64,000 bases of DNA, from the NCBI RefSeq assembly GCF_900116445.1, contig NZ_FPBH01000017.1, forward strand, positions 124,001 to 188,000, written 5' to 3'. This stretch comes from Paraburkholderia aspalathi. GTDB lineage: Bacteria > Pseudomonadota > Gammaproteobacteria > Burkholderiales > Burkholderiaceae. This document shows, piece by piece, positions 26,189 to 34,863 of the stretch. The notes below the pieces were generated by a model that was not told the DNA's origin, ran no database searches, and saw only the letters and a program-made list of their open reading frames with translations. Within the stretch, counting starts at the first letter, position 1, and each line of letters begins with the position of its first letter. The position numbers and the translations under genes were made by a program.

Positions 26189-27700
26189 ATGAGCGAAAAC
26201 AAACCTGAAAACGCCGGTAAGCCCGGCAGCCCTTCGTCGCCTTCGGCGACGCCAACGCCCTCGACGTCGTCAACACCGTCCGGCGCAACTCCCGGCGCGT
26301 CGAAGTCCGACGTCTTGCCGCCTGAGCCGGCGGTCACGTTACCGCTTTCCCACGAAGATTCCATCCAGTCGCCGATCAAGGACGTAGTCACGCCGTCGGC
26401 TGCATCGCCTGCTGCCGAGGAGGCCGCGGCGAGATCGTCGACCGACGACCCTGACAGCGCATCCACCGTCACCCCCACCGATGCGCAAACGGCGCGGCAA
26501 CGCGACGCGGCTGAAGCACGCAGTTCAGCGGCTGCATCGACTGCTCAGCAGGAGGCCGAGGTTCACGAGCGCGCGGCACGCAAGGCGGGACAGGTCTACA
26601 AGAGTCCCGTTACACGCCCCAGCACGCTCGGGAGCAGCGAACCGCTCGCCGGTGAATTGAGCGCTCCGGCCGACGAAGCTGCCCTCACCGCAAACGAGGA
26701 GAAAGCGGAAGAAGCGGCCGCTGGCGCCCGTCGAGCCGGCTCGCCGCCGCCGGGTTTCGGCGCCGCGCCTGACTTCACCGCAACGAACCCGCCGCCGCCG
26801 AATGCGTTGCCGCCTTCGCCGCCGCGCTATCTGAAGCAAAGCGATTCGGCGTGGACCGTGTTCGGCCGCATCATCGCGGCGCGCGCGCGTCAGCTGTTCG
26901 ATCGCGCGGGCCAACGGATCACGCAGCGCACGCTGCGCATCGGCGTGTCGGCGCGTATCTTTCACCCGGAACCGGGCGCGAAGGGACTGCGGGGGAAGAC
27001 GCTGCAATACCTCGAGGAATCGATTGCGCACTGGGTGATGTCGCGCGATGTGCTGGTGTTCATGATTCCGACGGTCGGCCATCAGGGCATGCTGCATCCG
27101 AGCAATATCCGTTTGCGCGACTACGCGAAGCATCTCGACGGTCTGCTGCTGCAAGGCGGCGCGGACGTCTCGCCGCAATCGTACGCAGAACAGGCGACGA
27201 GTCCCGAGTGGCCGGGCGACCGCGTGCGCGACATGTACGAACTTGAGCTGCTGCATGAGTTCATCGAGTCGGGCAAGCCGGTGCTCGGCGTGTGCCGTGG
27301 TTGCCAGTTGATCAACGTGGCGTTCGGCGGCACCTTGTATCAGGACATCGCCACTGATGTGCCGACTGCCGGCGCGCACGTCAACGAGAACTACGATCAG
27401 CATCGGCACAGCATTCATTTCCCGGATGGCTCGACGCTGGCCAATATGTTCCCGGGCCGGCGCGAGGCGATCGTCAACTCGATTCACCATCAGGCGGTCA
27501 AGACCATTGGCCGCGATCTGAATATCGAGGCGGTGTCGGCGTCGGACGGCATCATCGAGGCTGTGCGCTATCGGCGTGCGCCGTTTGTGATGGGCGTGCA
27601 GTGGCACCCGGAGTTTCATCGCGCGGGTGGTCCGGAGCTGCTCGATTGCACGCCGTTGCTCGATACCTTCCTGCGGGTGGCGCGCGAAACGCGGTTTTAA
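26189..27700 (+). CDS. class I glutamine amidotransferase-like hydrolase (peptidase C26, PuuD-like) with long disordered N-terminus
   Basis: The C-terminal half (from about residue 250) is a gamma-glutamyl-GABA hydrolase-type domain. It has LLQGGADVSP, the nucleophile Cys369 in VLGVCRGCQL, and VMGVQWHPEFH with the His-Glu pair. The first 210 residues or so are rich in Ser, Thr, Pro, Ala and Glu, look unstructured, and are far longer than in PuuD. No signal peptide is evident. The start at 26189 (MSENKPEN) is preferred to a GTG at 26165. It likely removes gamma-glutamyl groups in polyamine or related catabolism; no puu genes lie nearby. Confidence 0.87.
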   Translation: MSENKPENAGKPGSPSSPSATPTPSTSSTPSGATPGASKSDVLPPEPAVTLPLSHEDSIQSPIKDVVTPSAASPAAEEAAARSSTDDPDSASTVTPTDAQTARQRDAAEARSSAAASTAQQEAEVHERAARKAGQVYKSPVTRPSTLGSSEPLAGELSAPADEAALTANEEKAEEAAAGARRAGSPPPGFGAAPDFTATNPPPPNALPPSPPRYLKQSDSAWTVFGRIIAARARQLFDRAGQRITQRTLRIGVSARIFHPEPGAKGLRGKTLQYLEESIAHWVMSRDVLVFMIPTVGHQGMLHPSNIRLRDYAKHLDGLLLQGGADVSPQSYAEQATSPEWPGDRVRDMYELELLHEFIESGKPVLGVCRGCQLINVAFGGTLYQDIATDVPTAGAHVNENYDQHRHSIHFPDGSTLANMFPGRREAIVNSIHHQAVKTIGRDLNIEAVSASDGIIEAVRYRRAPFVMGVQWHPEFHRAGGPELLDCTPLLDTFLRVARETRF

Positions 27701-28077
27701 GGGCGCGCCTTTAAGCTGCGCTTTCGAGTTTCGAGTCTGGTCTTTCAAGCACGATTGTCACGGGCCGCTGCCATGTTTGGCGGCGGCTCGTTATCACGCT
27801 ACCTATCTCCATATTTCTGCACTTCTTCATGTTGGATTCGCGCGAACGCCATGCAGATTGGGAAACGTCTGCACGACGTCATGCGCGAGTCAAATCGTTG
27901 CGTTTTTGTCTTATCTGAAATCTTTTATTTCGCGACGGATCCGTCCATCCAGCCAAATCATTCGTTATCGATTTATCTCGATTTAAAGTCCGTCAGCGAG
28001 GCACTTGAATGCTTCGCTTAGTAGCTAATCCGCGCGATAATCCAAGGCTGTTTTGGATTTGCATGGAGCATGCACGT
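27701..28077. other. non-coding interval upstream of the DUF2968 gene
   Basis: These 377 bases are less GC-rich than their surroundings, especially 27900-28000, and probably hold the promoter of the DUF2968 gene. An open frame of 88 codons (27755-28021) has no ribosome binding site and unconvincing composition. I see no hairpin or repeat of note. Confidence 0.4.
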
Positions 28078-28794
28078 ATGAAGTACCCCTTAATTGTACG
28101 GCGCGCCATGTTGCTCGCGGCCTCGTGTGCGCTGTTGCAGCATGGTGGTTTCGTACTGGCAGCGCAAAGCGACGAGACCGCGCCGCTGGTCGGCACGCGG
28201 CCGGCCATCAACACGCTCACGCCGCAACCGGTCGCCGCCGCGCTGCGTAGCGCAGCATCCGCCACACCGGCTAACGTCAGCGATGCGCAAGGCAACGTCG
28301 CCGAACTGATGCAGATGATTCACGAAGCGAGGCTGAGCGAACTGCGCACCACATATAACGGCAGCTATGGCGCGAGTCTGTTTTTCTATCCACAGGAAAT
28401 GACGTACTACGTCGCGCTTTTTCAGGACAAGCATTTCTGGCGCGTAATCAAGTCGGAAGACGTAGGCCGTGCCGAAGCGGTCTATGCAGGTTTCGTCCAG
28501 CAGACGGCGCAACTCGCGGACGTCGAGATTCGCCGTACGCAGTTGCAGGCGCAGAAGGCGTATATCGAAGACATCATCGCGTTATCGGAAGATCGCGCGA
28601 AGCGCTTGCAGGCCGATCTCGATGTCGCGCGCACGCAGCAGGCCAAGGTCAACGACTACCAGCGGCAGGCGCAAGGCGAGGCGGCGGCGCTGCGCGCGGA
28701 AAAGGAAAAGGCACAGGCGCAGTTGCGTCAGGTACAGGGCGAAGTGATGCAGTTGCAGCGGCAAACCGAGTTCGGATTGCCGACACAGAAGTAG
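28078..28794 (+). CDS. DUF2968 family exported protein
   Basis: This 238-residue protein is recognised as DUF2968, a family common in Burkholderia. A signal peptide (MKYPLIVRRAMLLAASCALL, cut near VLAAQS) is followed by a small globular part (ELMQMIHEARLSELRTTYNG, FFYPQEMTYYVALFQ). The C-terminal 100 residues are a coiled coil rich in Gln, Ala and Arg. The ATG at 28078 has GGAG 9 bases upstream. The protein is probably periplasmic or envelope-associated. Function unknown. Confidence 0.82.
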   Translation: MKYPLIVRRAMLLAASCALLQHGGFVLAAQSDETAPLVGTRPAINTLTPQPVAAALRSAASATPANVSDAQGNVAELMQMIHEARLSELRTTYNGSYGASLFFYPQEMTYYVALFQDKHFWRVIKSEDVGRAEAVYAGFVQQTAQLADVEIRRTQLQAQKAYIEDIIALSEDRAKRLQADLDVARTQQAKVNDYQRQAQGEAAALRAEKEKAQAQLRQVQGEVMQLQRQTEFGLPTQK

Positions 28795-28806
28795 GCGTAA
28801 GAGCGT

Positions 28807-28835
28807 AAAAAAGCCCGGCCATGAAGGGCCGGGCT
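28807..28835 (-). terminator. intrinsic terminator, minus strand, after the GNAT gene
   Basis: AGCCCGGCC (28812-28820) pairs with GGCCGGGCT (28827-28835). The adjoining A run becomes a T tract on the minus strand. It ends transcription arriving from the GNAT gene. Confidence 0.8.
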
Positions 28836-28848
28836 CAGACCGCTGATC

Positions 28849-28887
28849 AACCCCACGTTTTTCGGAGCGTGGGGTTTTGTTTTTTTG
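28849..28887 (+). terminator. intrinsic terminator, plus strand, after the DUF2968 gene
   Basis: CCCCACG (28851-28857) pairs with CGTGGGG (28868-28874), followed by TTTTGTTTTTTT. With the neighbouring minus-strand hairpin it insulates the convergent DUF2968 and GNAT genes. Confidence 0.85.
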
Positions 28888-28927
28888 CGCCCCGCGTTGG
28901 ATGACGATCAAACCAGGCGCACGTACC

Positions 28928-29452
28928 TCATCGATCCAGCCGGTACACATAGCGCAACGCAGTAATATCCACGCCGCCCATATGATCCGGTTCGGCGCCG
29001 ACGAACTGCCAGCCTTGCCGTTCATAAAAGCCGATCGCCGGTGTGTTGCCTTCGAGCACGTAGAGATACAACTGCGTTTCGCCTTGCGCGCGCGCCCAGT
29101 CTTCGGCAGCACGCATCAACAGCTTGCCAGCGCCGATGCCCTGGTGCCCAGGCAGCGCATGCAGGTTGTCGAGCAGGACACCCCACGCGGACTCCGGCTG
29201 TCGTTCGACGCAGACAAAACCGATCGGCTCGTCCGCGAGCTCGGCGATCAGCACGATGCGGCGTTCGCCGCCCGGTGCGCGCAGGCGCGCTTCCCAATAG
29301 GCGGCGCGCTCCCGCGTCACCTCGCCGTCGAGGAACGCGTCCGGCAGCAGGCCGCGATAGGTCGCCTGCCAGCTGGCGCTATGAATCGAAGCGATCAGCG
29401 CCGCATCCGCGAGGGTCGCAGGGCGCAGTGAAAGTGCGTGGGAGGTTTGCAT
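28928..29452 (-). CDS. GNAT family N-acetyltransferase
   Basis: This 174-residue protein has the GNAT fold: LRPATLADAALIASIH at the start, RIVLIAELADEPIGFVCV, the acetyl-CoA loop ALPGHQGIGAGKLLM and LYVLEGNTPAIGFYERQGW near the end. It transfers an acetyl group from acetyl-CoA to an unknown amine. The ATG at 29452 is preferred; the open frame also allows a TTG five codons earlier. Neighbours give no hint of the substrate. Confidence 0.87.
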   Translation of the reverse strand: MQTSHALSLRPATLADAALIASIHSASWQATYRGLLPDAFLDGEVTRERAAYWEARLRAPGGERRIVLIAELADEPIGFVCVERQPESAWGVLLDNLHALPGHQGIGAGKLLMRAAEDWARAQGETQLYLYVLEGNTPAIGFYERQGWQFVGAEPDHMGGVDITALRYVYRLDR

Positions 29453-29762
29453 CGGGATGGTGGTCAACGGGAATGGCCTGTCTGCGAAAAGTCTACCGCA
29501 AGGGTGAGCAGATGTTGACTGTAATGAAACTGTATGGAATACGCGACAGCGCCAGGAACGGTAACATTACGTGTTGCGGGTTCCCGGTATTTCACAACGT
29601 TTACCCTGATACCATGCAAATGTGTTCAGCATGAAAATGCAGCGCCCCCGGCGCGTTCTAATAATTGAGTTGCCCGCGGCATCCGCTTGCCGAACGCAGT
29701 GGATCGTTTCAACTGCCTGAGCGCCGCCCGTCTGCGTGGCGACAGGCTTATCAGAGAATGTC
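29453..29762. other. non-coding interval between the GNAT and MHS transporter genes
   Basis: This 310-base divergent region must carry promoters for both genes. TTGACT at 29514 is a possible -35 for the plus strand, but no good -10 follows at the right distance. No clear hairpin or repeat is seen. Confidence 0.4.
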
Positions 29763-31064
29763 ATGTCTACTGCGTCACACGCTACTTCCTCATCCGAAGA
29801 ATCCAAGTTCAAGACAGTTTTCCGCGTGGTCAGCGGCAACTTTCTTGAGATGTACGACTTCATGGTCTACGGCTATTACGCATCCGCGATTGCCAAGACC
29901 TATTTCCCAAGTGGTAACGAATTCGCCTCGCTGATGCTGTCGCTGTCGGTATTCGGCGCGGGCTTCCTGATGCGTCCGCTTGGCGCAATCGTGCTGGGCG
30001 CTTACATCGACCATCACGGCCGGCGCAAAGGCCTGATCCTCACCCTCGGGCTGATGGCGCTCGGTACCCTCACGGTCGCGTCGATACCAGGCTACGCGAC
30101 CATCGGCGTGCTCGCGCCCGTGCTAGTGCTGGGCGGCCGGCTACTGCAAGGCTTCTCGGCCGGGGTCGAACTGGGCGGCGTGTCGGTCTATCTGTCGGAG
30201 ATCGCCACCAAGGGTAACAAGGGCTTCTATTGCGCATGGCAGTCGGGCAGCCAGCAGGTTGCCGTGGTGTTCGCCGCGCTGATCGGCGTGGTGCTCAACA
30301 AGGTGCTGCCGGCTGACCAGATGACCGCCTGGGGCTGGCGCGTGCCGTTCCTGATCGGCTGCCTGATCGTGCCGTTCCTCTTCCTGATCCGCCGTTCGCT
30401 GCAGGAAACCGAGGAATTCAAGGCGCGCAAGCATCGTCCGAGCATGGGCGAGATCATGAAGACGATGGCCGCGAACTGGGGCATCGTGCTGGGCGGTATG
30501 GGCATGGTCATCATGACCACCGTGTCGTTCTACATGATCACGGCCTACACGCCGACCTTCGGCAAGGAAGTGCTGAAGCTGTCGTCGATCGATACGCTCG
30601 TCGTCACCGTCTGTATCGGTTTGTCAAACCTGATCTGGCTGCCGCTCGCGGGCGCGTTGTCGGATCGCGTCGGCCGCCGTCCGGTGCTGATCGCCTTCAC
30701 GATCCTGACGATCATCACCGCATACCCGGCGCTGCAATGGCTGGTCGCCGACCCGTCGTTTGCTCGCCTTCTGGCAGTCGAGCTGTGGTTGTCGTTCCTG
30801 TACGGCAGCTACAACGGAGCGATGGTGGTGGCGCTGACCGAAGTGATGCCGGTCGAAGTGCGGACCGCCGGCTTCTCGCTGGCCTACAGCCTGGCTACGA
30901 CGATCGGCGGCTTCACGCCGGCCATCTCCACCTTGCTGATTCACACCACCGGCAACAAGGCCGCGCCTGGCCTGTTCCTGGGCGTGGCGGCGATTTGCGG
31001 ACTGATCGCGACGCTGGTGCTGTATCGCACGCCGGAGTCGCGCAATCAGTATCGCGCGGCTTAA
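29763..31064 (+). CDS. MFS transporter, metabolite:H+ symporter type (citrate/tricarballylate-like)
   Basis: This 433-residue permease with twelve helices starts with NFLEMYDFMVYGYYASAI, typical of the MHS family (CitA, TcuC, ProP). Conserved loops are DHHGRRKGL and SDRVGRRPVL, with GRLLQGFSAGVELGGVSVYL between them. It probably imports a di- or tricarboxylate with protons. The ATG at 29763 lies 7 bases after AGAGAA; an in-frame extension of nine codons is possible. It is monocistronic, bounded by a bidirectional terminator. Confidence 0.88.
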   Translation: MSTASHATSSSEESKFKTVFRVVSGNFLEMYDFMVYGYYASAIAKTYFPSGNEFASLMLSLSVFGAGFLMRPLGAIVLGAYIDHHGRRKGLILTLGLMALGTLTVASIPGYATIGVLAPVLVLGGRLLQGFSAGVELGGVSVYLSEIATKGNKGFYCAWQSGSQQVAVVFAALIGVVLNKVLPADQMTAWGWRVPFLIGCLIVPFLFLIRRSLQETEEFKARKHRPSMGEIMKTMAANWGIVLGGMGMVIMTTVSFYMITAYTPTFGKEVLKLSSIDTLVVTVCIGLSNLIWLPLAGALSDRVGRRPVLIAFTILTIITAYPALQWLVADPSFARLLAVELWLSFLYGSYNGAMVVALTEVMPVEVRTAGFSLAYSLATTIGGFTPAISTLLIHTTGNKAAPGLFLGVAAICGLIATLVLYRTPESRNQYRAA

Positions 31065-31088
31065 GCGTCACCGTTCACCCGGACAAAC

Positions 31089-31123
31089 AAAAACCCCGCG
31101 CTCGTGAGAGCGCGGGGTTTTTT
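31089..31123. terminator. bidirectional intrinsic terminator
   Basis: AACCCCGCGCTC pairs with GAGCGCGGGGTT, with an A run on the left and a T run on the right. It can end both the MHS transporter transcript and the convergent TPR-protein transcript. Confidence 0.9.
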
Positions 31124-31166
31124 CTTGAGCGTTGCGTCGGCACCGAATTCGCTGAATCCGGCCCAG

Positions 31167-33014
31167 TTAGCCGCGGCGCAATTCGTTAGCCACTGCCTCC
31201 ACCACGTCGCCCCATTCGCCGGGTTGCGGCTGGCGCAACAGCGTTACGCCCGGATACCACGGACTGCGCGACTCGCCGACGAACCAGCGCCAATCCGCAG
31301 CGAACGGCAGCATCAGCCATAGCGGTTTTTTCAGGGCGCCGGCCAGGTGAGCGATCGACGTATCGATCGACACGACCGCGTCGAGCCGCTCGATGATCGC
31401 CGCGGTATCCGCAAAATCGCCGATCCGCTTATCGAAGCGATGAATCGACGCCGCATGCGGATGCGCGTCGAGCGCCGCGTGTTCCTCGGCGCTCAGTTCA
31501 GGTTGCAGCACGATCCAGTCGATCCCTTCGAGCGCGAACAGCGGAGCGAGCGCGGCGAGCGGCATCGAACGGGTTTCGTTCTGCTGGATGCGTCCTGACC
31601 ACGCGATGCCGATCTTGCGCTTTGCGTGACCGCCGAGCGAGCCGCGCCATTTGCGGCCATAAGCCGGCGGCGCGCTGAGGTAGGGCGTGCGATCGGGAAT
31701 CGTGTCGTAGGTTGTGCCGAGCGCGAGCGGCAAGCTCAACAGCGGGCATTGCAGATCCGCTGCTGGACGCGGCGTGCCCTGGGCGATCAGTGTCACGCGC
31801 CACGCTTGTGCGGCCGGTGCAAGCAGCGGCAGCAGTTGCGGTTGCACTTCGAGCACAACGCGCGCGGCACGCTGGGCGGCCAGTGGCACGAAGCGCACGA
31901 ATTGCAAGGTATCGCCGAAACCCTGTTCGGCATGAACGAGGAGCGTGCGTTGTTCGATCGGCTCGCCGTGCCAGCGCGGCAACGTCTGAATGACCGGATG
32001 CGCGGTGGTTTGCAGCCGCCATTCGTATTCCGGAAGCCCACGCGCGAAATCGCGCAGCGCGAGCCAGGCCAGCGCGCGGTTCATGTGCGCGGAGGCGAGA
32101 TCGGGGCGCAAGCGCAGCGCCTGATCGAAGGCCCGCACTGCAGCGGCGTGCGCGCCCAGTGCCTGGTGTGCGGTGCCGAGACTCAGCCATGCAAGCGCGA
32201 ACTGCGGATCGAGGCCCACCGCGCGTTCGAGATACGGCAGCGCTTGCGCATGGTGTCCCAGCGCCGCGAGCGCGTTGCCGAGCCCGAAGATGGTGGGCGG
32301 CAGGTTCGGCTGCAGGGCGAGCGCTGTCTGGAAAGAGGCAACCGCTTCCGCGTGGCGGCCGGTGGCGTCGAGCGTATTGGCGAGATTGAAGTGCGCGGCG
32401 ACGAAGCGCGGTTCGGCTGCCAGTGCGGCCTGAAATCGCGGAATCGCCTCGTCCGCACGGTCGAGCGCGTTCAGCGACATGCCCATGTTGTTGAGCGCAC
32501 CCGCATGCCCAGGGCGCAATTCAAGCGCGCGCTGGAACGACGCGATCGCCTCCGTATGCCGGCCGAGCGCGTGCAATGCATTGCCGAGATTGTTGTGCGA
32601 AGACGGGTCGTTCGGTTGCAGGCGCAGCGACTTCTCGAAGGCGTCGGCGGCGTCTTCGTGGCGGCCCACCGACGCGTACGCATTGCCCAGGTTGTAGTGC
32701 GCCATCGGGAATGACGGCGCCAGCGTGAGCGCATTGCGAAACTGTTCGATGGCGTCGTCGATCTGGCCGAGCGCCTTCAGCGCATTGCCGAGGTTCAGCT
32801 GCAGCGCGGCGTCTTCCGGGCGCAGGTTCACCGCGCGCCGCACGAGCTCGGCGGCTTCGGCGTGCTGACCCTGCTGGTGGCGCAGGACGCCCAGCAGGTG
32901 CAACGCATCGACGTGCACGGGGTTGCCGTCGAGCGTCGCGCGGTAGCCGCGTTCGGCGTCGTCGAGGCGGCCGTCACGATGCGCCGCGAAGGCGCGGTCA
33001 AATACTTGTTGCAT
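31167..33014 (-). CDS. TPR-repeat protein with a glycosyltransferase-like C-terminal domain
   Basis: This protein of about 615 residues has at least nine tetratricopeptide repeats in residues 1-330 (repeated pattern LG-NA-L-ALG-A-A-F--AL-L-P). A C-terminal domain of about 270 residues follows, resembling GT9/GT41-type glycosyltransferase folds (LLVHAEQGFGDTLQFVRF, KIGIAWSGR, DAVVSIDTSIAHLAGALKKP). Such fusions modify proteins or glycans, but the substrate is unknown. The ATG at 33014 is used; a GTG at 33062 in frame would add 16 residues. Neither start has a strong ribosome binding site. Confidence 0.82.
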   Translation of the reverse strand: MQQVFDRAFAAHRDGRLDDAERGYRATLDGNPVHVDALHLLGVLRHQQGQHAEAAELVRRAVNLRPEDAALQLNLGNALKALGQIDDAIEQFRNALTLAPSFPMAHYNLGNAYASVGRHEDAADAFEKSLRLQPNDPSSHNNLGNALHALGRHTEAIASFQRALELRPGHAGALNNMGMSLNALDRADEAIPRFQAALAAEPRFVAAHFNLANTLDATGRHAEAVASFQTALALQPNLPPTIFGLGNALAALGHHAQALPYLERAVGLDPQFALAWLSLGTAHQALGAHAAAVRAFDQALRLRPDLASAHMNRALAWLALRDFARGLPEYEWRLQTTAHPVIQTLPRWHGEPIEQRTLLVHAEQGFGDTLQFVRFVPLAAQRAARVVLEVQPQLLPLLAPAAQAWRVTLIAQGTPRPAADLQCPLLSLPLALGTTYDTIPDRTPYLSAPPAYGRKWRGSLGGHAKRKIGIAWSGRIQQNETRSMPLAALAPLFALEGIDWIVLQPELSAEEHAALDAHPHAASIHRFDKRIGDFADTAAIIERLDAVVSIDTSIAHLAGALKKPLWLMLPFAADWRWFVGESRSPWYPGVTLLRQPQPGEWGDVVEAVANELRRG

Positions 33015-33107
33015 GACGGAGGGGTGGCATTCGGGTGAGGCAGAGGCCGCATTTTCCCACACTCGCCGGGCCGCTCTCCAAATTGACCTGTTGTCTCGAT
33101 ATCTATA

Positions 33108-33131
33108 ACATATGAATACCTGTTCATATGT
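33108..33131. promoter_or_regulatory. operator of the ArsR/SmtB-type metal sensor
   Basis: A perfect inverted repeat: ACATATGAA (33108-33116), six bases, TTCATATGT (33123-33131). It resembles the ATATGAA/TTCATAT half-sites of ArsR/SmtB sensors and abuts the first ATG of the sensor gene. It sits between the divergent TPR-protein and ArsR genes and probably mediates autorepression of the sensor-efflux operon. Confidence 0.8.
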
Positions 33132-33500
33132 ATGTCAATGATGCCGCTTACCATGGCTTCCGCTATCTCACCCGTCAGCGTCGAAGACCGCCCGGTGGAG
33201 ACGATCGTGCCGCTGGCCGACCTGTTCCGCCTGCTTGGCGATCCGACGCGTTTGCGCATCGTGCTCGCGTGCGTCGACGAGCGGCGCGCGGTCGGCGCGA
33301 TCGCGGAGGGGCTGGGGCTGTCGCCGTCGCTGGTGAGCCACCATTTGCGGCTGCTGCGCGCGGCGCGGATCGTGCGCGCAGAGCGGCAGGGCAAGCAGGT
33401 GTTCTATCTTGCCGCCGATCGCCACATCAGCGCGATGCTGGCCGGCATGCTCGAGCATGTCGCTGAGCCGGCCGGCGAATTTTCTTTGGACCCGTCATGA
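33132..33500 (+). CDS. ArsR/SmtB-family metal-responsive repressor
   Basis: This regulator of about 122 residues has the winged helix-turn-helix of the ArsR family: LADLFRLLGDPTRLRIVLAC, AIAEGLGLSPSLVSHHLRLLR and GKQVFYLAADRHI. It lacks the CxC motif of arsenic sensors. The Asp/His of AADRHI and the later His of LEHV could form an alpha-5 site for Zn or Co. The first ATG follows the operator directly with no ribosome binding site, so a leaderless message or a start at 33153 is possible. Its stop overlaps the CDF gene (ATGA), tying the sensor to metal efflux. Confidence 0.88.
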   Translation: MSMMPLTMASAISPVSVEDRPVETIVPLADLFRLLGDPTRLRIVLACVDERRAVGAIAEGLGLSPSLVSHHLRLLRAARIVRAERQGKQVFYLAADRHISAMLAGMLEHVAEPAGEFSLDPS

Positions 33501-34795
33501 AGAAAATCACCGCCCCGCACCGGGCCGCCGAAGAGCGCGAGGACGACCACGCGCCGGTGTGGCTCGAGGGGGAATTCGATGGCATCGATGGGGAAGATGC
33601 GCAAGGCGAGGGGAAGGAAGTCGAGGCTCGCGATCAGGCCGGGCTTCGGCACGGCGCGGGTCATCCTGATGCAGACGATGCACGTGCGAGCGGCTTGCAG
33701 GGGCACGAAGCGCATGAGCGCGAGGCAAGCACGCACGGTATTCGTGAGCAGGGCGCGCATGATCACGGCGCGGACCACAGCCGCAGCATCGACGGTCATA
33801 GCAGCCACGCCGGGCACAATCACGGCAGTCATGCCGACCATAGTCACAGCGACCACGCCCACGGCAGCCACGCCGGCCACAGCCACAACCACAGCGGCCA
33901 CAGCCACGCCCACGCACCCGCCCCAGGCCACGGCCGCGCGTTCGCACTCGCCGTCGGGCTGAACGTAGCAATCGTGGTGGTTCAAGCCGTCTACGGCGTG
34001 ATCGCGCATTCCACCGCGCTGCTCGCCGACGCCGGCCACAATCTCTCCGACGTGCTCGGCCTGCTGCTCGCCTGGGGCGCAACCTGGCTGGTCGCGCGTC
34101 GTCCGTCAGCACGCTACACCTTCGGCTATGGCAGTTCGTCGATCCTGGCGTCGCTCGCCAACGCGGGGCTGCTGTTGTTCGCGTGCGGCGTGATCGTCGC
34201 CGAGGCAATCGGGCGCCTGATGAATCCGGCACCCGTCGCAGGGCTGGTGGTGTTCGTCGTCGCGACGGTCGGCGTGGTCGTGAACGGCTTCTCGGCGTGG
34301 CTCTTCATGCGCGGCTAGAAGGAAGATCTGAACATTCGCGGCGCGTTCCTGCATATGGCCGCGGACGCCGCCATCTCGGCCGCGGTCGCGATCAGCGGCC
34401 TCGTGATTCTCTACACCAACTGGACGTGGCTCGACCCGGTGATGAGCCTCTTCGTGGTCGCGGTGGTGGTAGTCGGCACGTGGGGACTGCTGCGCGATTC
34501 GGTGCGCATGGCGCTCGACGCCGTGCCGCCAGGCGTCAGTCTGCAGGATATCCGCGACTATCTCGCCGGACAGCCTGGCGTCACCGACGTGCACGACCTG
34601 CACGTCTGGGCCTTGTCGACTACCGGCAACGCGCTCAGCGCGCATCTGGTGATGCCGGCAGGTCACCCCGGCGACGAGTCGATCGACGCCATCGTCGTCA
34701 CTCTGCGCGAACGTTTTTCGATGCAGCACGCTACGCTGCAAGTCGATCTCGGCACCACCGAGCACCGATGCGCGATGGATCATTCCCACGATTGA
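33497..34795 (+). pseudogene. cation diffusion facilitator (Zn/Co efflux) interrupted by an in-frame amber codon
   Basis: One frame runs from 33497 to 34795 (432 sense codons) with a single TAG at 34316-34318. The first part (273 residues) has a His-rich N-terminal region (about residues 50-145, many HSH/HxH units) and the first CDF helices (LNVAIVVVQAVYG, LLADAGHNLSDVLGL with the metal-binding HxxxD). After the TAG the frame continues without a shift as KEDLNIRGAFLHMAADAAISAAV, which carries the second metal-site HxxxD, then the last helices and the cytoplasmic C-terminal domain. One base change from CAG, AAG or GAG would explain it. Both halves of the transport site are needed, so the product is probably inactive unless the codon is read through or is an assembly error. 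Confidence 0.85.
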
Positions 34796-34863
34796 TGCAG
34801 CGCACCGTTGAGCGGCTTATCGGCGGCGTACACTAGAACGGTCTGTTGTCTCCGGAGTCCCGC

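Noticed and set aside
27755..28021. Possible 88-residue gene before the DUF2968 gene
   Set aside because: No ribosome binding site, overlaps the likely promoter region, and no sensible protein features.
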